64,000 bases of DNA, from assembly GCA_963746315.1 (NCBI GenBank), contig CAVVAR010000010.1:248001-312000 (forward strand), read 5' to 3'. The stretch is from Ga0077555 sp963746315. Lineage in GTDB: Bacteria; Pseudomonadota; Alphaproteobacteria; Rhizobiales; Hyphomicrobiaceae. Below, piece by piece: positions 45,165 through 53,377 of the stretch; position 1 is the first letter of the stretch; each line of letters starts with the position of its first letter. Made by a program: the position numbers and the translations under genes. The notes beneath the pieces are model-generated. The model saw only the letters and a list, made by a program, of their open reading frames with translations, made no database searches and was not told the DNA's origin.

Positions 45165-45197
45165 GTAACGGGGGCGGCCTAAAGCCGCCGCCGTTAC
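45165..45197. terminator. Inverted repeat between convergent dihydroorotase-like and L,D-transpeptidase genes
   Basis: GTAACGGGGGCGGC, loop CTAAA, GCCGCCGCCGTTAC: a 14-bp stem with one mismatch. It overlaps the stop codon of the L,D-transpeptidase gene. There is no T tract, but its position between two convergent genes suits a shared terminator. Confidence 0.55.
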
Positions 45198-45991
45198 CTG
45201 CGGTTCTCGGCCGTGCGCAAGCCGGACACGACAACCACCTTCGTGCCGACGCCGACACGGTCGGCGAGATCGATGACGTGGCCGTTGAGCATGCGGAAGC
45301 AGCCCGACGACGACGCACGGCCGATCGACTTGGCGTCGTTGGTGCCGTGAATGCGATAAAGCGTATTCCCGAGATAGAGCGCCTTGGCGCCGAGCGGATT
45401 GCGAAGGCCGCCGGTCATTTTCTCAGGCAGCTTCGGGTCGCGCTCGCGCATCTCGGCGGGAGGATGCCAATCGGGCCACTCGGCGATGCGACTGATCTTC
45501 TCCTCGCCGGTCCACGAGAACCCCTCGCGTCCGACGGAGATGGGATAGCGCAGCGCTGTGCCGCTGGCCTCCACCAGCAACAACTGCCGGCCGGCGGTGT
45601 CGATGACGATGGTGCCGGGCGCATGACCACTGCGGAAGCTGACGCGCTCCGGATCGAGCGGGTCGATCTCGGGCTTTGGTCCTCCGCTCAAGAGCTTGGG
45701 CGCCTGCCGACCCTCGTCGCGGTCGTATGAGGATCGCCGGCGCGGCTCGTAGTCATCGTCGCGGTCGTAGTACCGGCGGCGCTCGTAGGGATCGTAGTAG
45801 CGCGAGGGAGGCGTCCGATAGCTCCATGATGGCGGATAGCCGTAGTCGCGATCACGGTAGTAGCCGCCGCGAGGCCCCGTCTCGTTCCACCTCCAGCTCT
45901 GCGCCTCGGCAGGCCCGGCCAAGACGATCGCCGTCGCCGGCGCCGCTGCCAGGAGGATTGGCATCAAACTGAGAAAAATCTTTGGCTTCAT
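45194..45991 (-). CDS. L,D-transpeptidase (YkuD/ErfK family), copy 1
   Basis: 265 residues. A signal peptide (IFLSLMPILLAAAPATAIVL) is followed by a Tyr/Arg/Asp-rich linker (residues 36-90) that is probably disordered. The YkuD domain has the phrases GTIVIDTAGRQLLLVEASGT, PISVGREGFSWTGEEKISRI and IHGTNDAKSIGRASSSGCFR, with the catalytic cysteine in SSSGC. L,D-transpeptidases form 3-3 peptidoglycan cross-links or attach proteins to peptidoglycan in the periplasm. A paralogue lies 468 bp upstream on the same strand, separated by a two-hairpin repeat. Confidence 0.9.
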   Translation of the reverse strand: MKPKIFLSLMPILLAAAPATAIVLAGPAEAQSWRWNETGPRGGYYRDRDYGYPPSWSYRTPPSRYYDPYERRRYYDRDDDYEPRRRSSYDRDEGRQAPKLLSGGPKPEIDPLDPERVSFRSGHAPGTIVIDTAGRQLLLVEASGTALRYPISVGREGFSWTGEEKISRIAEWPDWHPPAEMRERDPKLPEKMTGGLRNPLGAKALYLGNTLYRIHGTNDAKSIGRASSSGCFRMLNGHVIDLADRVGVGTKVVVVSGLRTAENRR

Positions 45992-46295
45992 GACGTTCTA
46001 CTCCCTGCCTCGCACATATGGGGCGATTTGCGCGTATTGGAAGTGCCGGCTTCGAGTTTCGTTACCGCTGGGGTACCGACTTGATCCCCTCCGAGCCCAC
46101 CGCCAGGAGACGGAGCAACAGGACATTGGCATGGCCGTGGCGCCATCGACCAATGACAAGAACGAGATTTGGAGAGGTCGGATCCCGGACAGGCGTGCAA
46201 CCCGAGCGATCGCAGGCCGGCATGCGCCAGCGCGGCGAAGATGACGACCGGTCGCGTGCGCGGTGCCGGCACGGCTCGCGTAAGGGAGCGTGAGC
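45992..46295. other. 304-bp spacer upstream of L,D-transpeptidase copy 1
   Basis: No gene is supported in this stretch; it ends where repeat copy B begins. It should contain the promoter of the first L,D-transpeptidase gene. I see no clear consensus elements. Confidence 0.4.
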
Positions 46296-46462
46296 CTAGT
46301 GTCCCGACCGCGAAGTTCGCTTCATCGTGCTGCCGGGCCGGGACGAACTTCGCGGTCGAAAGGATACTAGCTAAATCATGAGCTTAGTGTGGCGGTGTGT
46401 TTGGAGGTCCGGTTTCAGAGACTGCCGAGAGAATGAAGCGGACTTTCAAACCGCCACACTAG
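46296..46462. repeat. Dispersed two-hairpin repeat, copy B
   Basis: Hairpin 1 has outer arms CTAGTGTCC (46296-46304) and GGATACTAG (46362-46370), and a perfect 15-bp inner stem CGACCGCGAAGTTCG (46305-46319) with 46344-46358. The connector TAAATCATGAGCTTAG follows. Hairpin 2 has outer arms TAGTGTGGCGGT (46385-46396) and ACCGCCACACTA (46450-46461) and a 13-bp inner stem, GTTTGGAGGTCCG (46399-46411) with 46439-46451, containing two G:T pairs. Unlike copies A and C, the two inner stems do not resemble each other. The right-end CTAG supplies the TAG stop codon of the second L,D-transpeptidase gene. Length is 167 bp, equal to copy A. Confidence 0.85.
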
Positions 46463-47214
46463 TTGTTTCTTGCCGTTCGCGTCGAACGGTTGACCACCAC
46501 GACCCTGGTGCCGATCCGGACGCGGCGCGCAAGATCGACAACGTGCTTGTTGTGCATCCGGAAGCAACCCGACGACGAGGCGCGCCCGATCGAGCGCGCA
46601 TCGCTGGTGCCGTGGATACGATAGAGCGTGTTGCCGAGGTAGAGCGCTTTCGCGCCGAGCGGATTGCGAACACCACCCGTCATCTTCGTCGGCAGCCTCG
46701 GATCACGCTCGCGCATCTCTGCAGGCGGATGCCAATCCGGCCAGCTCGCCATGCGGCTGATCTTCTCTGTTCCCGCCCAGGTAAACCCCTCGCGACCGAC
46801 CGAGACAGGATAGGAAAGGGCCGTCGAAGGGCCTTTGACGAGGTAGAGGCGGCGCGCAGCCGTATCCACGACGATGGTGCCGGCGGGCTGACCAGAGGTG
46901 TAGCGGACCTCGGACGGCGCCGCCGCATTGATATCGGGGCGCGGCCCGCCATCGACGATCCGGGGCGCCGAAGGCCTTCCCGGCTGGTCGTTATCGTCAT
47001 CGTCGTCGTCAGCGAAAATGCTGCCTGGGGCCGTCAGGCTCACGGGCGCCGAAAGCCCGGATTGGCCCCGGTTTGCCTTCTTGGACTTGGCCTTGGGCTG
47101 ACTCGGCTTCGATGATTGCAGAAGTCCGGGCTGGTACCACGGTGCCCAGGTCTGGGCCATGGCCGGCGCGGATAGCAACGCTGCCAGCATCGGCGCGAGA
47201 ACGAGACGATACAT
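46459..47214 (-). CDS. L,D-transpeptidase (YkuD/ErfK family), copy 2
   Basis: 251 residues. A signal peptide (MYRLVLAPMLAALLSAPAMA) precedes a Lys/Ser/Pro-rich linker and a YkuD domain closely matching the downstream paralogue: GTIVVDTAARRLYLVKGPST, PVSVGREGFTWAGTEKISRM, HGTSDARSIGRASSSGCFRM and KHVVDLARRVRIGTRVVVVN. The last three codons and the TAG stop run into the terminal CTAG of repeat copy B, so the present 3' end may have been set by insertion of that repeat. The domain is complete, so the enzyme should be active in peptidoglycan cross-linking. Confidence 0.9.
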   Translation of the reverse strand: MYRLVLAPMLAALLSAPAMAQTWAPWYQPGLLQSSKPSQPKAKSKKANRGQSGLSAPVSLTAPGSIFADDDDDDNDQPGRPSAPRIVDGGPRPDINAAAPSEVRYTSGQPAGTIVVDTAARRLYLVKGPSTALSYPVSVGREGFTWAGTEKISRMASWPDWHPPAEMRERDPRLPTKMTGGVRNPLGAKALYLGNTLYRIHGTSDARSIGRASSSGCFRMHNKHVVDLARRVRIGTRVVVVNRSTRTARNN

Positions 47215-47347
47215 TGAGATACCCTCTTGAGCGGTACCGTTCTCGTAAAGGATGATTGGTGCCCGTCACCACCGGCAGGTCGGCTTATGGTTACCGGACG
47301 TCACGAGCGCGGCTCGACCCTTGATTTCGCGGCGCGAGTAACCTGCT

Positions 47348-47956
47348 TCAGCGTCTGAGGAAATGCCACGTCCCATCGGCGCCGATGCCGATGCGCCAAT
47401 GATCGTAGGCACCCTTCTCGATCATGGCGCGGCGCGCATCGTCGATGGGCATGATGGCCTCGAGCTCGGCCGTGTCGCCCGGCGACAGTTGCTTAACGCC
47501 GGTCTCGGCGAGTCGCGGCCAGACATAGACCCGATTGTTCTCGATATCGGCGCCGAGGGGCACCGCCACCCAAGTGGCCGCGAGGACACGACCGATGGCC
47601 TCGAGTATGTCGCGTCCCTCGCCGTCGCCGGAGGCCGCGCGCAACGCTTTGACGACATCCGGCTCAGCCCCATCGCCGACGATAGGGCGCACCTCGTTCA
47701 GCTCGACCGCGTGGCGAAGGTCGTCGAGCCTGCCGGATCGGACCGCCTCGAGGATGGCCTCGCGCATGTCGGCAACCGGGGCCGGCAAGCCTTCGCCCCC
47801 CTTTCCAGCAATGGTGGTTTTGCTCCGTGCGGCAGGCGCCGCAGCCGGGCGGCGTTCCGCCTGTGCACCATGCATGGCGGGCACATGGACAAGGACTGTT
47901 GCGCTCAGTACCAGTAACACGGCAAGCATGCGCATCGGCCTGTGGCGGGCTGGCAT
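47348..47956 (-). CDS. Conserved hypothetical secreted protein
   Basis: 202 residues from the ATG at 47956; starts at 47935 or further inside are equally possible, and an open frame upstream adds only low-complexity sequence. A signal peptide (MLAVLLVLSATVLVHVPAMH) and an Ala-rich linker precede the mature domain, which includes MREAILEAVRSGRLDDLRHA and LNEVRPIVGDGAEPDVVKAL, then VYVWPRLAETGVKQLSPGDT and HWRIGIGADGTWHFLRR. The aromatic C-terminus WRIGIGADGTWHFL looks like a strongly conserved motif. I recall similar unnamed proteins in Hyphomicrobiales but no assigned function. The protein is probably periplasmic. Confidence 0.7.
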   Translation of the reverse strand: MPARHRPMRMLAVLLVLSATVLVHVPAMHGAQAERRPAAAPAARSKTTIAGKGGEGLPAPVADMREAILEAVRSGRLDDLRHAVELNEVRPIVGDGAEPDVVKALRAASGDGEGRDILEAIGRVLAATWVAVPLGADIENNRVYVWPRLAETGVKQLSPGDTAELEAIMPIDDARRAMIEKGAYDHWRIGIGADGTWHFLRR

Positions 47957-48095
47957 CAGGAGGGGTCCGTTTGAAGGGCGAGAACGACGGCAGGCGCACC
48001 CTAGAGCGCAGCCAGCCAGCAGGGCAACAGGAGCGCCGGTGGTCCCGGCGCGCGCGCGGAGAATCGACGAGCCCAGCAGCCCCGCGGAGCCGGAG

Positions 48096-48752
48096 GTGGA
48101 CCTAGGGCTCGTGCCAAATCCTCTCGTCATACCCGTTGGTTTCCTGATCGGCGTCCTGATCGCACTGCCGATCGGACCGATAAACTTTCTCGCGCTGCAG
48201 CGGGCAGCCGAGCGCGGCTTTTTCGGCGGTCTCGCAGCCGGGATCGGCATTACGCTTGGCGATGCCTTGATCGCCTCCGTCGCGACGTTCGGCGTGAAAG
48301 CGCTGAGCGGTGCGGTGGCGCACTACCGGTGGGCAATTCAGATCGTCGGTGGCATCGCGCTGATCGCCTCTGGTGCTAGGCTGTTCTTTTCGCAGAACAC
48401 CTTCCGCAGCGCCCAGGATGCCGCCGATACGACCCTGTCCGACTATGCCTGGGACATTCCGAAGCTGATGGTGCTGACCATCACCAACCCGGGGGCCGTG
48501 ATCAGTCTCATCGCGATCTTCGGCGGTGCGAGCTCGTTCGTCGAGGTGGAGTCGCGCATCGATGCGGTCGCCATGGTGCTCGCCATCATGGGCGGCAGTT
48601 TCGTCTACTGGCTGGTCGTGTCCCAACTGATCAACAGCGTGCGTCACCGGCTGACGTCGGGTGCGATGCAGCGGATCAACCAGGTGTCGGGCCTCATCCT
48701 GATCGGTTTCGGTTGCCTCCTGATCGGCGAGATGATCTGGAAAAGGCTCTGA
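48096..48752 (+). CDS. LysE family translocator (amino-acid/metabolite exporter)
   Basis: 218 residues from a GTG at 48096 (GGAG ribosome-binding site). Six membrane spans are visible. The LysE/RhtB signature near the N-terminus is LIALPIGPINFLALQRAAER, followed by GFFGGLAAGIGITLGDALIA. A second feature is the NPGAVISLIAIFG segment in span 4. These exporters remove excess amino acids or related compounds. It is divergent from the conserved hypothetical gene at 47348 and 59 bp upstream of an FMN-dependent monooxygenase gene on the same strand. Confidence 0.88.
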   Translation: MDLGLVPNPLVIPVGFLIGVLIALPIGPINFLALQRAAERGFFGGLAAGIGITLGDALIASVATFGVKALSGAVAHYRWAIQIVGGIALIASGARLFFSQNTFRSAQDAADTTLSDYAWDIPKLMVLTITNPGAVISLIAIFGGASSFVEVESRIDAVAMVLAIMGGSFVYWLVVSQLINSVRHRLTSGAMQRINQVSGLILIGFGCLLIGEMIWKRL

Positions 48753-48811
48753 GGTCACGATCGGGTCGAGCAGAACCCGAGCGTCGGCAGCCAACCCGCG
48801 AAGGACGGCGG

Positions 48812-50194
48812 ATGACGAACGAGATCCTGATCAACGCGTTCCACATGAACACGGTCGGGCACCAGTCGCCGGGACTGTGGACCCACCCGCGGGACCAGGC
48901 TCGCCGGTACACCGACCTCGCCTACTGGGCCGATCTCGCGCGGACGTTGGAGCGCGGGATGATCGACGCGCTGTTTCTCGCCGACGTGCTGGGTGTCTAC
49001 GACGTCTATTCCGGGACGGCAGATGCAGCACTGCGCAACGGCGTCCAGGTGCCGGTGAACGATCCCTCGCTGCTGATCCCGGCGATGGCGATGGTCACGG
49101 AAAACCTCGGCTTCGGTGTCACCTGCACGCTCAGCTTCGAGCCGCCCTATCCGTTTGCACGGCGCATGTCGACGCTCGACCACCTGACCAAAGGCCGGAC
49201 CGGCTGGAACATCGTCACGGGCTATCTCGACAGCGCGGCGAAGGGCATGGGTGAGCAAGCCCAAGCCGGTCACGACCGGCGCTACGACATCGCCGACGAC
49301 TACATGCAGGTCGTCTACAAGCTGTGGGAAGGGAGCTGGGAGGACGATGCGGTCCGCGCCGACAAAGCCGCCCGCGTGTTCGCCGACCCCTCCAAGGTGC
49401 ACCGCGTCCGCCACGACGGCGAGTTCTACAAGCTCGATGCCATCCATCTGTGCGAGCCGTCGCCGCAGCGCACGCCGCTGCTGTTTCAGGCCGGGGCATC
49501 TGGACGTGGCCGCCAGTTCGCCGGCCGGCACGCCGAGTGCGTCTTCATCAACGGCCCGACAAAGGCGGCGATCAAGCCATACGTGACGGGCTTGCGCGCT
49601 CAGGCGGCGGCGGCGGGACGCGACCCTCGCGACTTGAAGATCCTGGCGCTTGCCACACCGGTCATCGGGCGGACCAGCGCCGAGGCCCGCGACAAGCACG
49701 CCGACTATACGCGCTACGTCAGCCACGAGGGTGCGCTGGCGCTGATGTCCGGTTGGACTGGCGTGGATCTGTCGAAGTATGGCCTCGACGAGATCGTGCG
49801 CTACGAGAAAACCGACGCCAATCAATCCGCTCTCGAAAGCTTCACCACCGCCGATCCGAACCGGACGTGGACCGTGCGCGAGCTCGCCGAGAAGGTCGCT
49901 ATCGGCGGGCGCAGCCCTGTGATGGTCGGCTCGGGCGCCGAGGTGGCGGAGGAGATGATGTCGTGGGTCGACGAGACCGGCATCGACGGTTTCAATCTGG
50001 CCTATGTCGTCATGCCCGAGAGCTTCACCGACCTCGTCGACCTCGTGATCCCCGAGCTGCAGGCGCGCGGCCGCTTCAAGACGGCCTATCGGCCTGGCAC
50101 GCTCCGCGAGAAGCTGTTCGGCCGCGCCCGGCTGCCGGAGTCGCACCCAGCGGCGCAGGTGCGGCGAGGCGGCCGCCAGCCCTCTACTGCGTGA
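48812..50194 (+). CDS. NtaA/SnaA/DszA-family FMN-dependent monooxygenase
   Basis: 460 residues from the ATG at 48812 (MTNEILINAFHMNTVGHQSP). It has the bacterial-luciferase-like TIM-barrel pattern of the NtaA/DszA group: YTDLAYWADLARTLERGMID, FLADVLGVYDVYSGTADAAL, TLDHLTKGRTGWNIVTGYLD and PLLFQAGASGRGRQFAGRHA, then VFINGPTKAAIKPYV. It uses FMNH2 and O2 to oxidise sulfur, nitrogen or carbon positions; the substrate is unknown. No flavin reductase gene is adjacent. A second member of this class is encoded at 51947. The 3' end overlaps the convergent TadG-like gene by 11 bp. Confidence 0.9.
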   Translation: MTNEILINAFHMNTVGHQSPGLWTHPRDQARRYTDLAYWADLARTLERGMIDALFLADVLGVYDVYSGTADAALRNGVQVPVNDPSLLIPAMAMVTENLGFGVTCTLSFEPPYPFARRMSTLDHLTKGRTGWNIVTGYLDSAAKGMGEQAQAGHDRRYDIADDYMQVVYKLWEGSWEDDAVRADKAARVFADPSKVHRVRHDGEFYKLDAIHLCEPSPQRTPLLFQAGASGRGRQFAGRHAECVFINGPTKAAIKPYVTGLRAQAAAAGRDPRDLKILALATPVIGRTSAEARDKHADYTRYVSHEGALALMSGWTGVDLSKYGLDEIVRYEKTDANQSALESFTTADPNRTWTVRELAEKVAIGGRSPVMVGSGAEVAEEMMSWVDETGIDGFNLAYVVMPESFTDLVDLVIPELQARGRFKTAYRPGTLREKLFGRARLPESHPAAQVRRGGRQPSTA

Positions 50195-51767
50195 GGCGAA
50201 TTGCCGACAGCTTCATGGCGATATCGGTGAAGGCCGCATAGAGCTGCTCCACGTTGAGCGTGTTGTAGAAGTGCGCGATGTCCGTCCCGCACGACTTCAA
50301 CGTCTGCTCGGCGATGGCGCGCTCGGCGGCCGGAAGCTGATCGAGCGAGAGACCGACGGTAAAGACCTCGACGCCCTTGGCCTTCATACCCGTGCACAGC
50401 TCGATGGCGTAGTTGGATACGGTCTGCTGAGCCAGCCCCTTCGCACTGCGAAACGTGTTGTAGCCGCCGTCCGTCATCAGGACCGCCACCTTTCGCAGCT
50501 CAGGCGCCCCATTGGAGCGCTTGCTCGTCAACATCGAGTAGGAGGCAGGTGCGCTCTCGCCAGAGAAAATCGAGCTCCACTCCGGCGAAAGCATGTACCA
50601 GGACCAGGCCGTACCCAGGGCACCGGCGGTCGCGCCATAGGCCTCGAGGCCGTCAATGCTTGCGGCGAGCTTCGACTTGTTCGACGTCAGCGGCACGATC
50701 TCGTTGGCTTCAGCCACGTCGGCGCAGCCGTAGGTGGCATAATTCCATTGGTAGGACGGATCGGATGCGGTGGCGCCGAGGTACTCGGTGGCGGCCACGC
50801 CGGAGCTGTCCCACGATTGCGTCATCCGCGTGCCGTCGTGTGCGTTGAGCCAGGCGCCGGCCCCCGGCGCACGGTCCGTCGCATCGAGTTGTGAGGTTGC
50901 CTCATAAAACCGGTCGGTGACGCAAGGCATGATGGGCAGTGCCGTAACCTGCTGCGTTACCGCCTGCGAGCAACTCCAGTTGCCAGACGTCTCGCTGCCA
51001 CCGCTGCCGGTGCTCGCGGCGCAATAGCTCATATAGCCGCTCCACGTCGGAGCGAGGCCGGTCAGCGCCGTCATCCGGGTGCCGCCGCCGTTGTTCGGAC
51101 CAACACGAACGCGGGTCGAAAAAGGCACGATCGCCAACTTGGAGGTGAGCTGTGACTGATCGTCAGACACGGCGATCTCGACCAGGCGCTTTGCCGCGTC
51201 CTTGAGCCCCGTCAGCTTGGCGCTGCTGGTGCACGGCCCGACACCGTCGTCACACATCGAGCCGGTGACATCGAGCATGACGGCGATCTCGATGTTGCTG
51301 CCGCCCGAGCCGCCGACCGAGACCGAGGCCGACGCCAGTTTCGCTCCGGGACTCGCGACCACCGACATCTCTGAAATGCCTGCCACCTGCAGCAACGTGG
51401 TTCCGATGGCGGCCGTACCGGTCGCGTCGATGGCGTTGCCGTCCGACGAGACGGCGAAGGTCACCTCGTCCCTCAACAACGTGGGCGAGCCTTGCTTGTT
51501 GGCGGCATACGTCCTGCGGGCGACGCTCAATGCCTCGTCCGGAGACGCCGCGTCGAGTTGCAGCGACCGCGCTCCAGCGAGCACAGCCGCGTCGATGGCC
51601 GCTTTCACAGTCGAGCGCGCAAGAAACCAGCGCCCGGTATCGACGGCCATACCAGCTGCCATGAACAGCAGCGTCGCGGAGAGAGCAAAGATGATGAGAA
51701 CGGTGCCACGCTCATCTCCTGAGAAACGGGCAAGCGGGCGACGCAGACGATAATCGGGCACAGGCAT
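50184..51767 (-). CDS. TadG-like protein with von Willebrand factor A domain
   Basis: 527 residues from the ATG at 51767. The N-terminal hydrophobic segment, ERGTVLIIFALSATLLFMAA, followed by VDTGRWFLARSTVKAAIDAA, is the TadE/G signature. A vWA domain follows, with the metal-ion site IEIAVMLDVTGSMCDD (DxTxS) and LRKVAVLMTDGGYNTF. It contains eight or more cysteines (CTSSAKLTG, MSYCAAS, NWSCSQA, MPCVTDR, YGCADVA, IELCTG, KSCGTDI). The Flp pilus system uses such pseudopilins and adhesins, but no tad genes are present here. A frame-disrupted TadG-like gene lies at 31733. Confidence 0.85.
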   Translation of the reverse strand: MPVPDYRLRRPLARFSGDERGTVLIIFALSATLLFMAAGMAVDTGRWFLARSTVKAAIDAAVLAGARSLQLDAASPDEALSVARRTYAANKQGSPTLLRDEVTFAVSSDGNAIDATGTAAIGTTLLQVAGISEMSVVASPGAKLASASVSVGGSGGSNIEIAVMLDVTGSMCDDGVGPCTSSAKLTGLKDAAKRLVEIAVSDDQSQLTSKLAIVPFSTRVRVGPNNGGGTRMTALTGLAPTWSGYMSYCAASTGSGGSETSGNWSCSQAVTQQVTALPIMPCVTDRFYEATSQLDATDRAPGAGAWLNAHDGTRMTQSWDSSGVAATEYLGATASDPSYQWNYATYGCADVAEANEIVPLTSNKSKLAASIDGLEAYGATAGALGTAWSWYMLSPEWSSIFSGESAPASYSMLTSKRSNGAPELRKVAVLMTDGGYNTFRSAKGLAQQTVSNYAIELCTGMKAKGVEVFTVGLSLDQLPAAERAIAEQTLKSCGTDIAHFYNTLNVEQLYAAFTDIAMKLSAIRLTQ

Positions 51768-51946
51768 TCCGGGGAGAGTCCTCAAGCATGGACAGGAGGT
51801 CGTCGTTCACCCGGCACGGTACGATGGAGGCATCAAGAGAACGTCTCAGCTCAGTTTGAAAGCTGATCATCCGCATTAGCATCTTGGTAATCTGCGAGGC
51901 GGGGCGCCGAGATTGTTTGGCGCCCAACCATCAACCCTAGGCCGTA

Positions 51947-53302
51947 TCAGAGGCGCCAATCCCCCCTCTGCGCCATCGGCAGTCCGAGGTTCTCGCGCAG
52001 TGTCGTCCCGCGATAGTCCTTGCGGTAGACGCCGCGACGCTGCAGCTCAGGCACGACGAGGCGCACAAAATCCTCGTAGCCGCCAGGCATCTCGGTGGTG
52101 GCGAGCACGTAGCCGTCACAGGCGCGCTCCCGGAACCAGGCTTCCATCTCGTCCGCGACGTCCTTGGGCGTGCCCTTGAAGATCGGGGCCTCGCGCAGAC
52201 GGCCGCGCCCCGAGTGCTCCACGAAATCGCGGACGGTGGGATTTTTCTTCCCCGAGTTGGCGATGACACGATCGCGCATCCCGTGCATGCCGGTGAGCTG
52301 AGACAGCTCCTGGTCCGAGAACGGCTCGTCCATCGGCTTCGAGCCGAAGTCGAAGTTGATCGCCTCGGACAGCAGAGCCAGCGTGTCGATCGGCCGGGCG
52401 AGGCTGTCCGAGATGGCGAACTTCTCCTCGGCCATGGCACGGGACTCGCCGACGAAAACGTAGCAGGCCGGCGCGATCACCACTTTGTCGGGGTCGCGAC
52501 CGGCAGCGGCGATGGCACCCTTCACCTCGGCATAGTTGGCCTTGGCGTGCTCGATGTTGCGCACCGAGCAGAAAATCAGCTCGGCCCAGCGCGCGGCGAA
52601 CTGCTTGCCGCGGCCGGACTGGCCGGCCTGGATGATGACGGGGCGGCCCTGCGGGGTCCACGGCACGGTGAATGGGCCGCGCGACTGGTAGTATTTGCCG
52701 TTGTGGTCGAGGCGGTGGACCTTCTTGCCGTCCGCGAAACGGCCGCCTTTGTCGACGATCAGCGCGTCGGGCTCCCAGGTGTCCCAGTGGCCGAGCACGA
52801 CCTCCATGAACTCGTCGGCCATGTCGTAGCGGTGGTCATGGTCGACATGAGTGTTGCGGCCGAAGTTCAACGCCTCGCCGTCGTTGACGGACGTCACCAC
52901 GTTCCAGGCGGCGCGGCCGCCGGTCATATGGTCGACGGTGCCCCAGGCGCGGGCGATGTGGAACGGCTCGAAATACGTGGTGGAGCCGGTGCCGCCGATG
53001 CCGAGCTTCGATGACGCCAGCCCCATGACGGTCATGATGGTCGTCACGTCCAGCTTGACGACGCGCACGCCACCCTCGACGGCCTCGACATGGTCGTTCT
53101 TGTAGCGATCGGGCATGGCGAGGCGGTCGTCGAAGAAGGCGACGTGGAACTTGCCCTCCTCCAGGACGCGGGCCATGCGCTGGAAATAGGCCGGAGTTAG
53201 GAAATCGCTATGTGACGAGGGATGACGCCAGGAGCCCGTGTAGTTCGAGCAGTTCTGCGCCTGCATGAAGGCGATCATCGTGATCTGGCGGGGGTCGGAC
53301 AT
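51947..53302 (-). CDS. NtaA/DmoA-family FMN-dependent monooxygenase
   Basis: 451 residues. The protein has the luciferase-like barrel pattern: ITMIAFMQAQNCSNYTGSWR, PAYFQRMARVLEEGKFHVAF, FDDRLAMPDRYKNDHVEAVE, FEPFHIARAWGTVDHMTGGR and VIIQAGQSGRGKQFAARWAE. It differs clearly from the paralogue at 48812 and is closer to the NtaA/DmoA branch that acts on nitrilotriacetate or dimethyl sulfide. It is upstream of nothing obvious, but the lactonase-like gene precedes it by 75 bp on the same strand, so the two may be co-expressed in use of an organic substrate. Confidence 0.9.
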   Translation of the reverse strand: MSDPRQITMIAFMQAQNCSNYTGSWRHPSSHSDFLTPAYFQRMARVLEEGKFHVAFFDDRLAMPDRYKNDHVEAVEGGVRVVKLDVTTIMTVMGLASSKLGIGGTGSTTYFEPFHIARAWGTVDHMTGGRAAWNVVTSVNDGEALNFGRNTHVDHDHRYDMADEFMEVVLGHWDTWEPDALIVDKGGRFADGKKVHRLDHNGKYYQSRGPFTVPWTPQGRPVIIQAGQSGRGKQFAARWAELIFCSVRNIEHAKANYAEVKGAIAAAGRDPDKVVIAPACYVFVGESRAMAEEKFAISDSLARPIDTLALLSEAINFDFGSKPMDEPFSDQELSQLTGMHGMRDRVIANSGKKNPTVRDFVEHSGRGRLREAPIFKGTPKDVADEMEAWFRERACDGYVLATTEMPGGYEDFVRLVVPELQRRGVYRKDYRGTTLRENLGLPMAQRGDWRL

Positions 53303-53377
53303 CGGTTGGCTCCAGAATGGGACTGAACCCCCTTTCCCCGAAAAGGACGGGGAGAGGGAGAAAAAAGGCGACGGGCC

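Noticed and set aside
45194..47214. Missing histidine in the L,D-transpeptidase active-site motif (SSSGC instead of SHGC)
   Set aside because: Both copies have the same SSGC form, which I recall as common in proteobacterial YkuD proteins; the catalytic Cys and the upstream His segment are present.
47957..48250. N-terminal extension of the hypothetical protein at 47348
   Set aside because: The upstream stretch is Arg/Pro-rich, is antisense to the start of the LysE gene, and would place the signal peptide internally.
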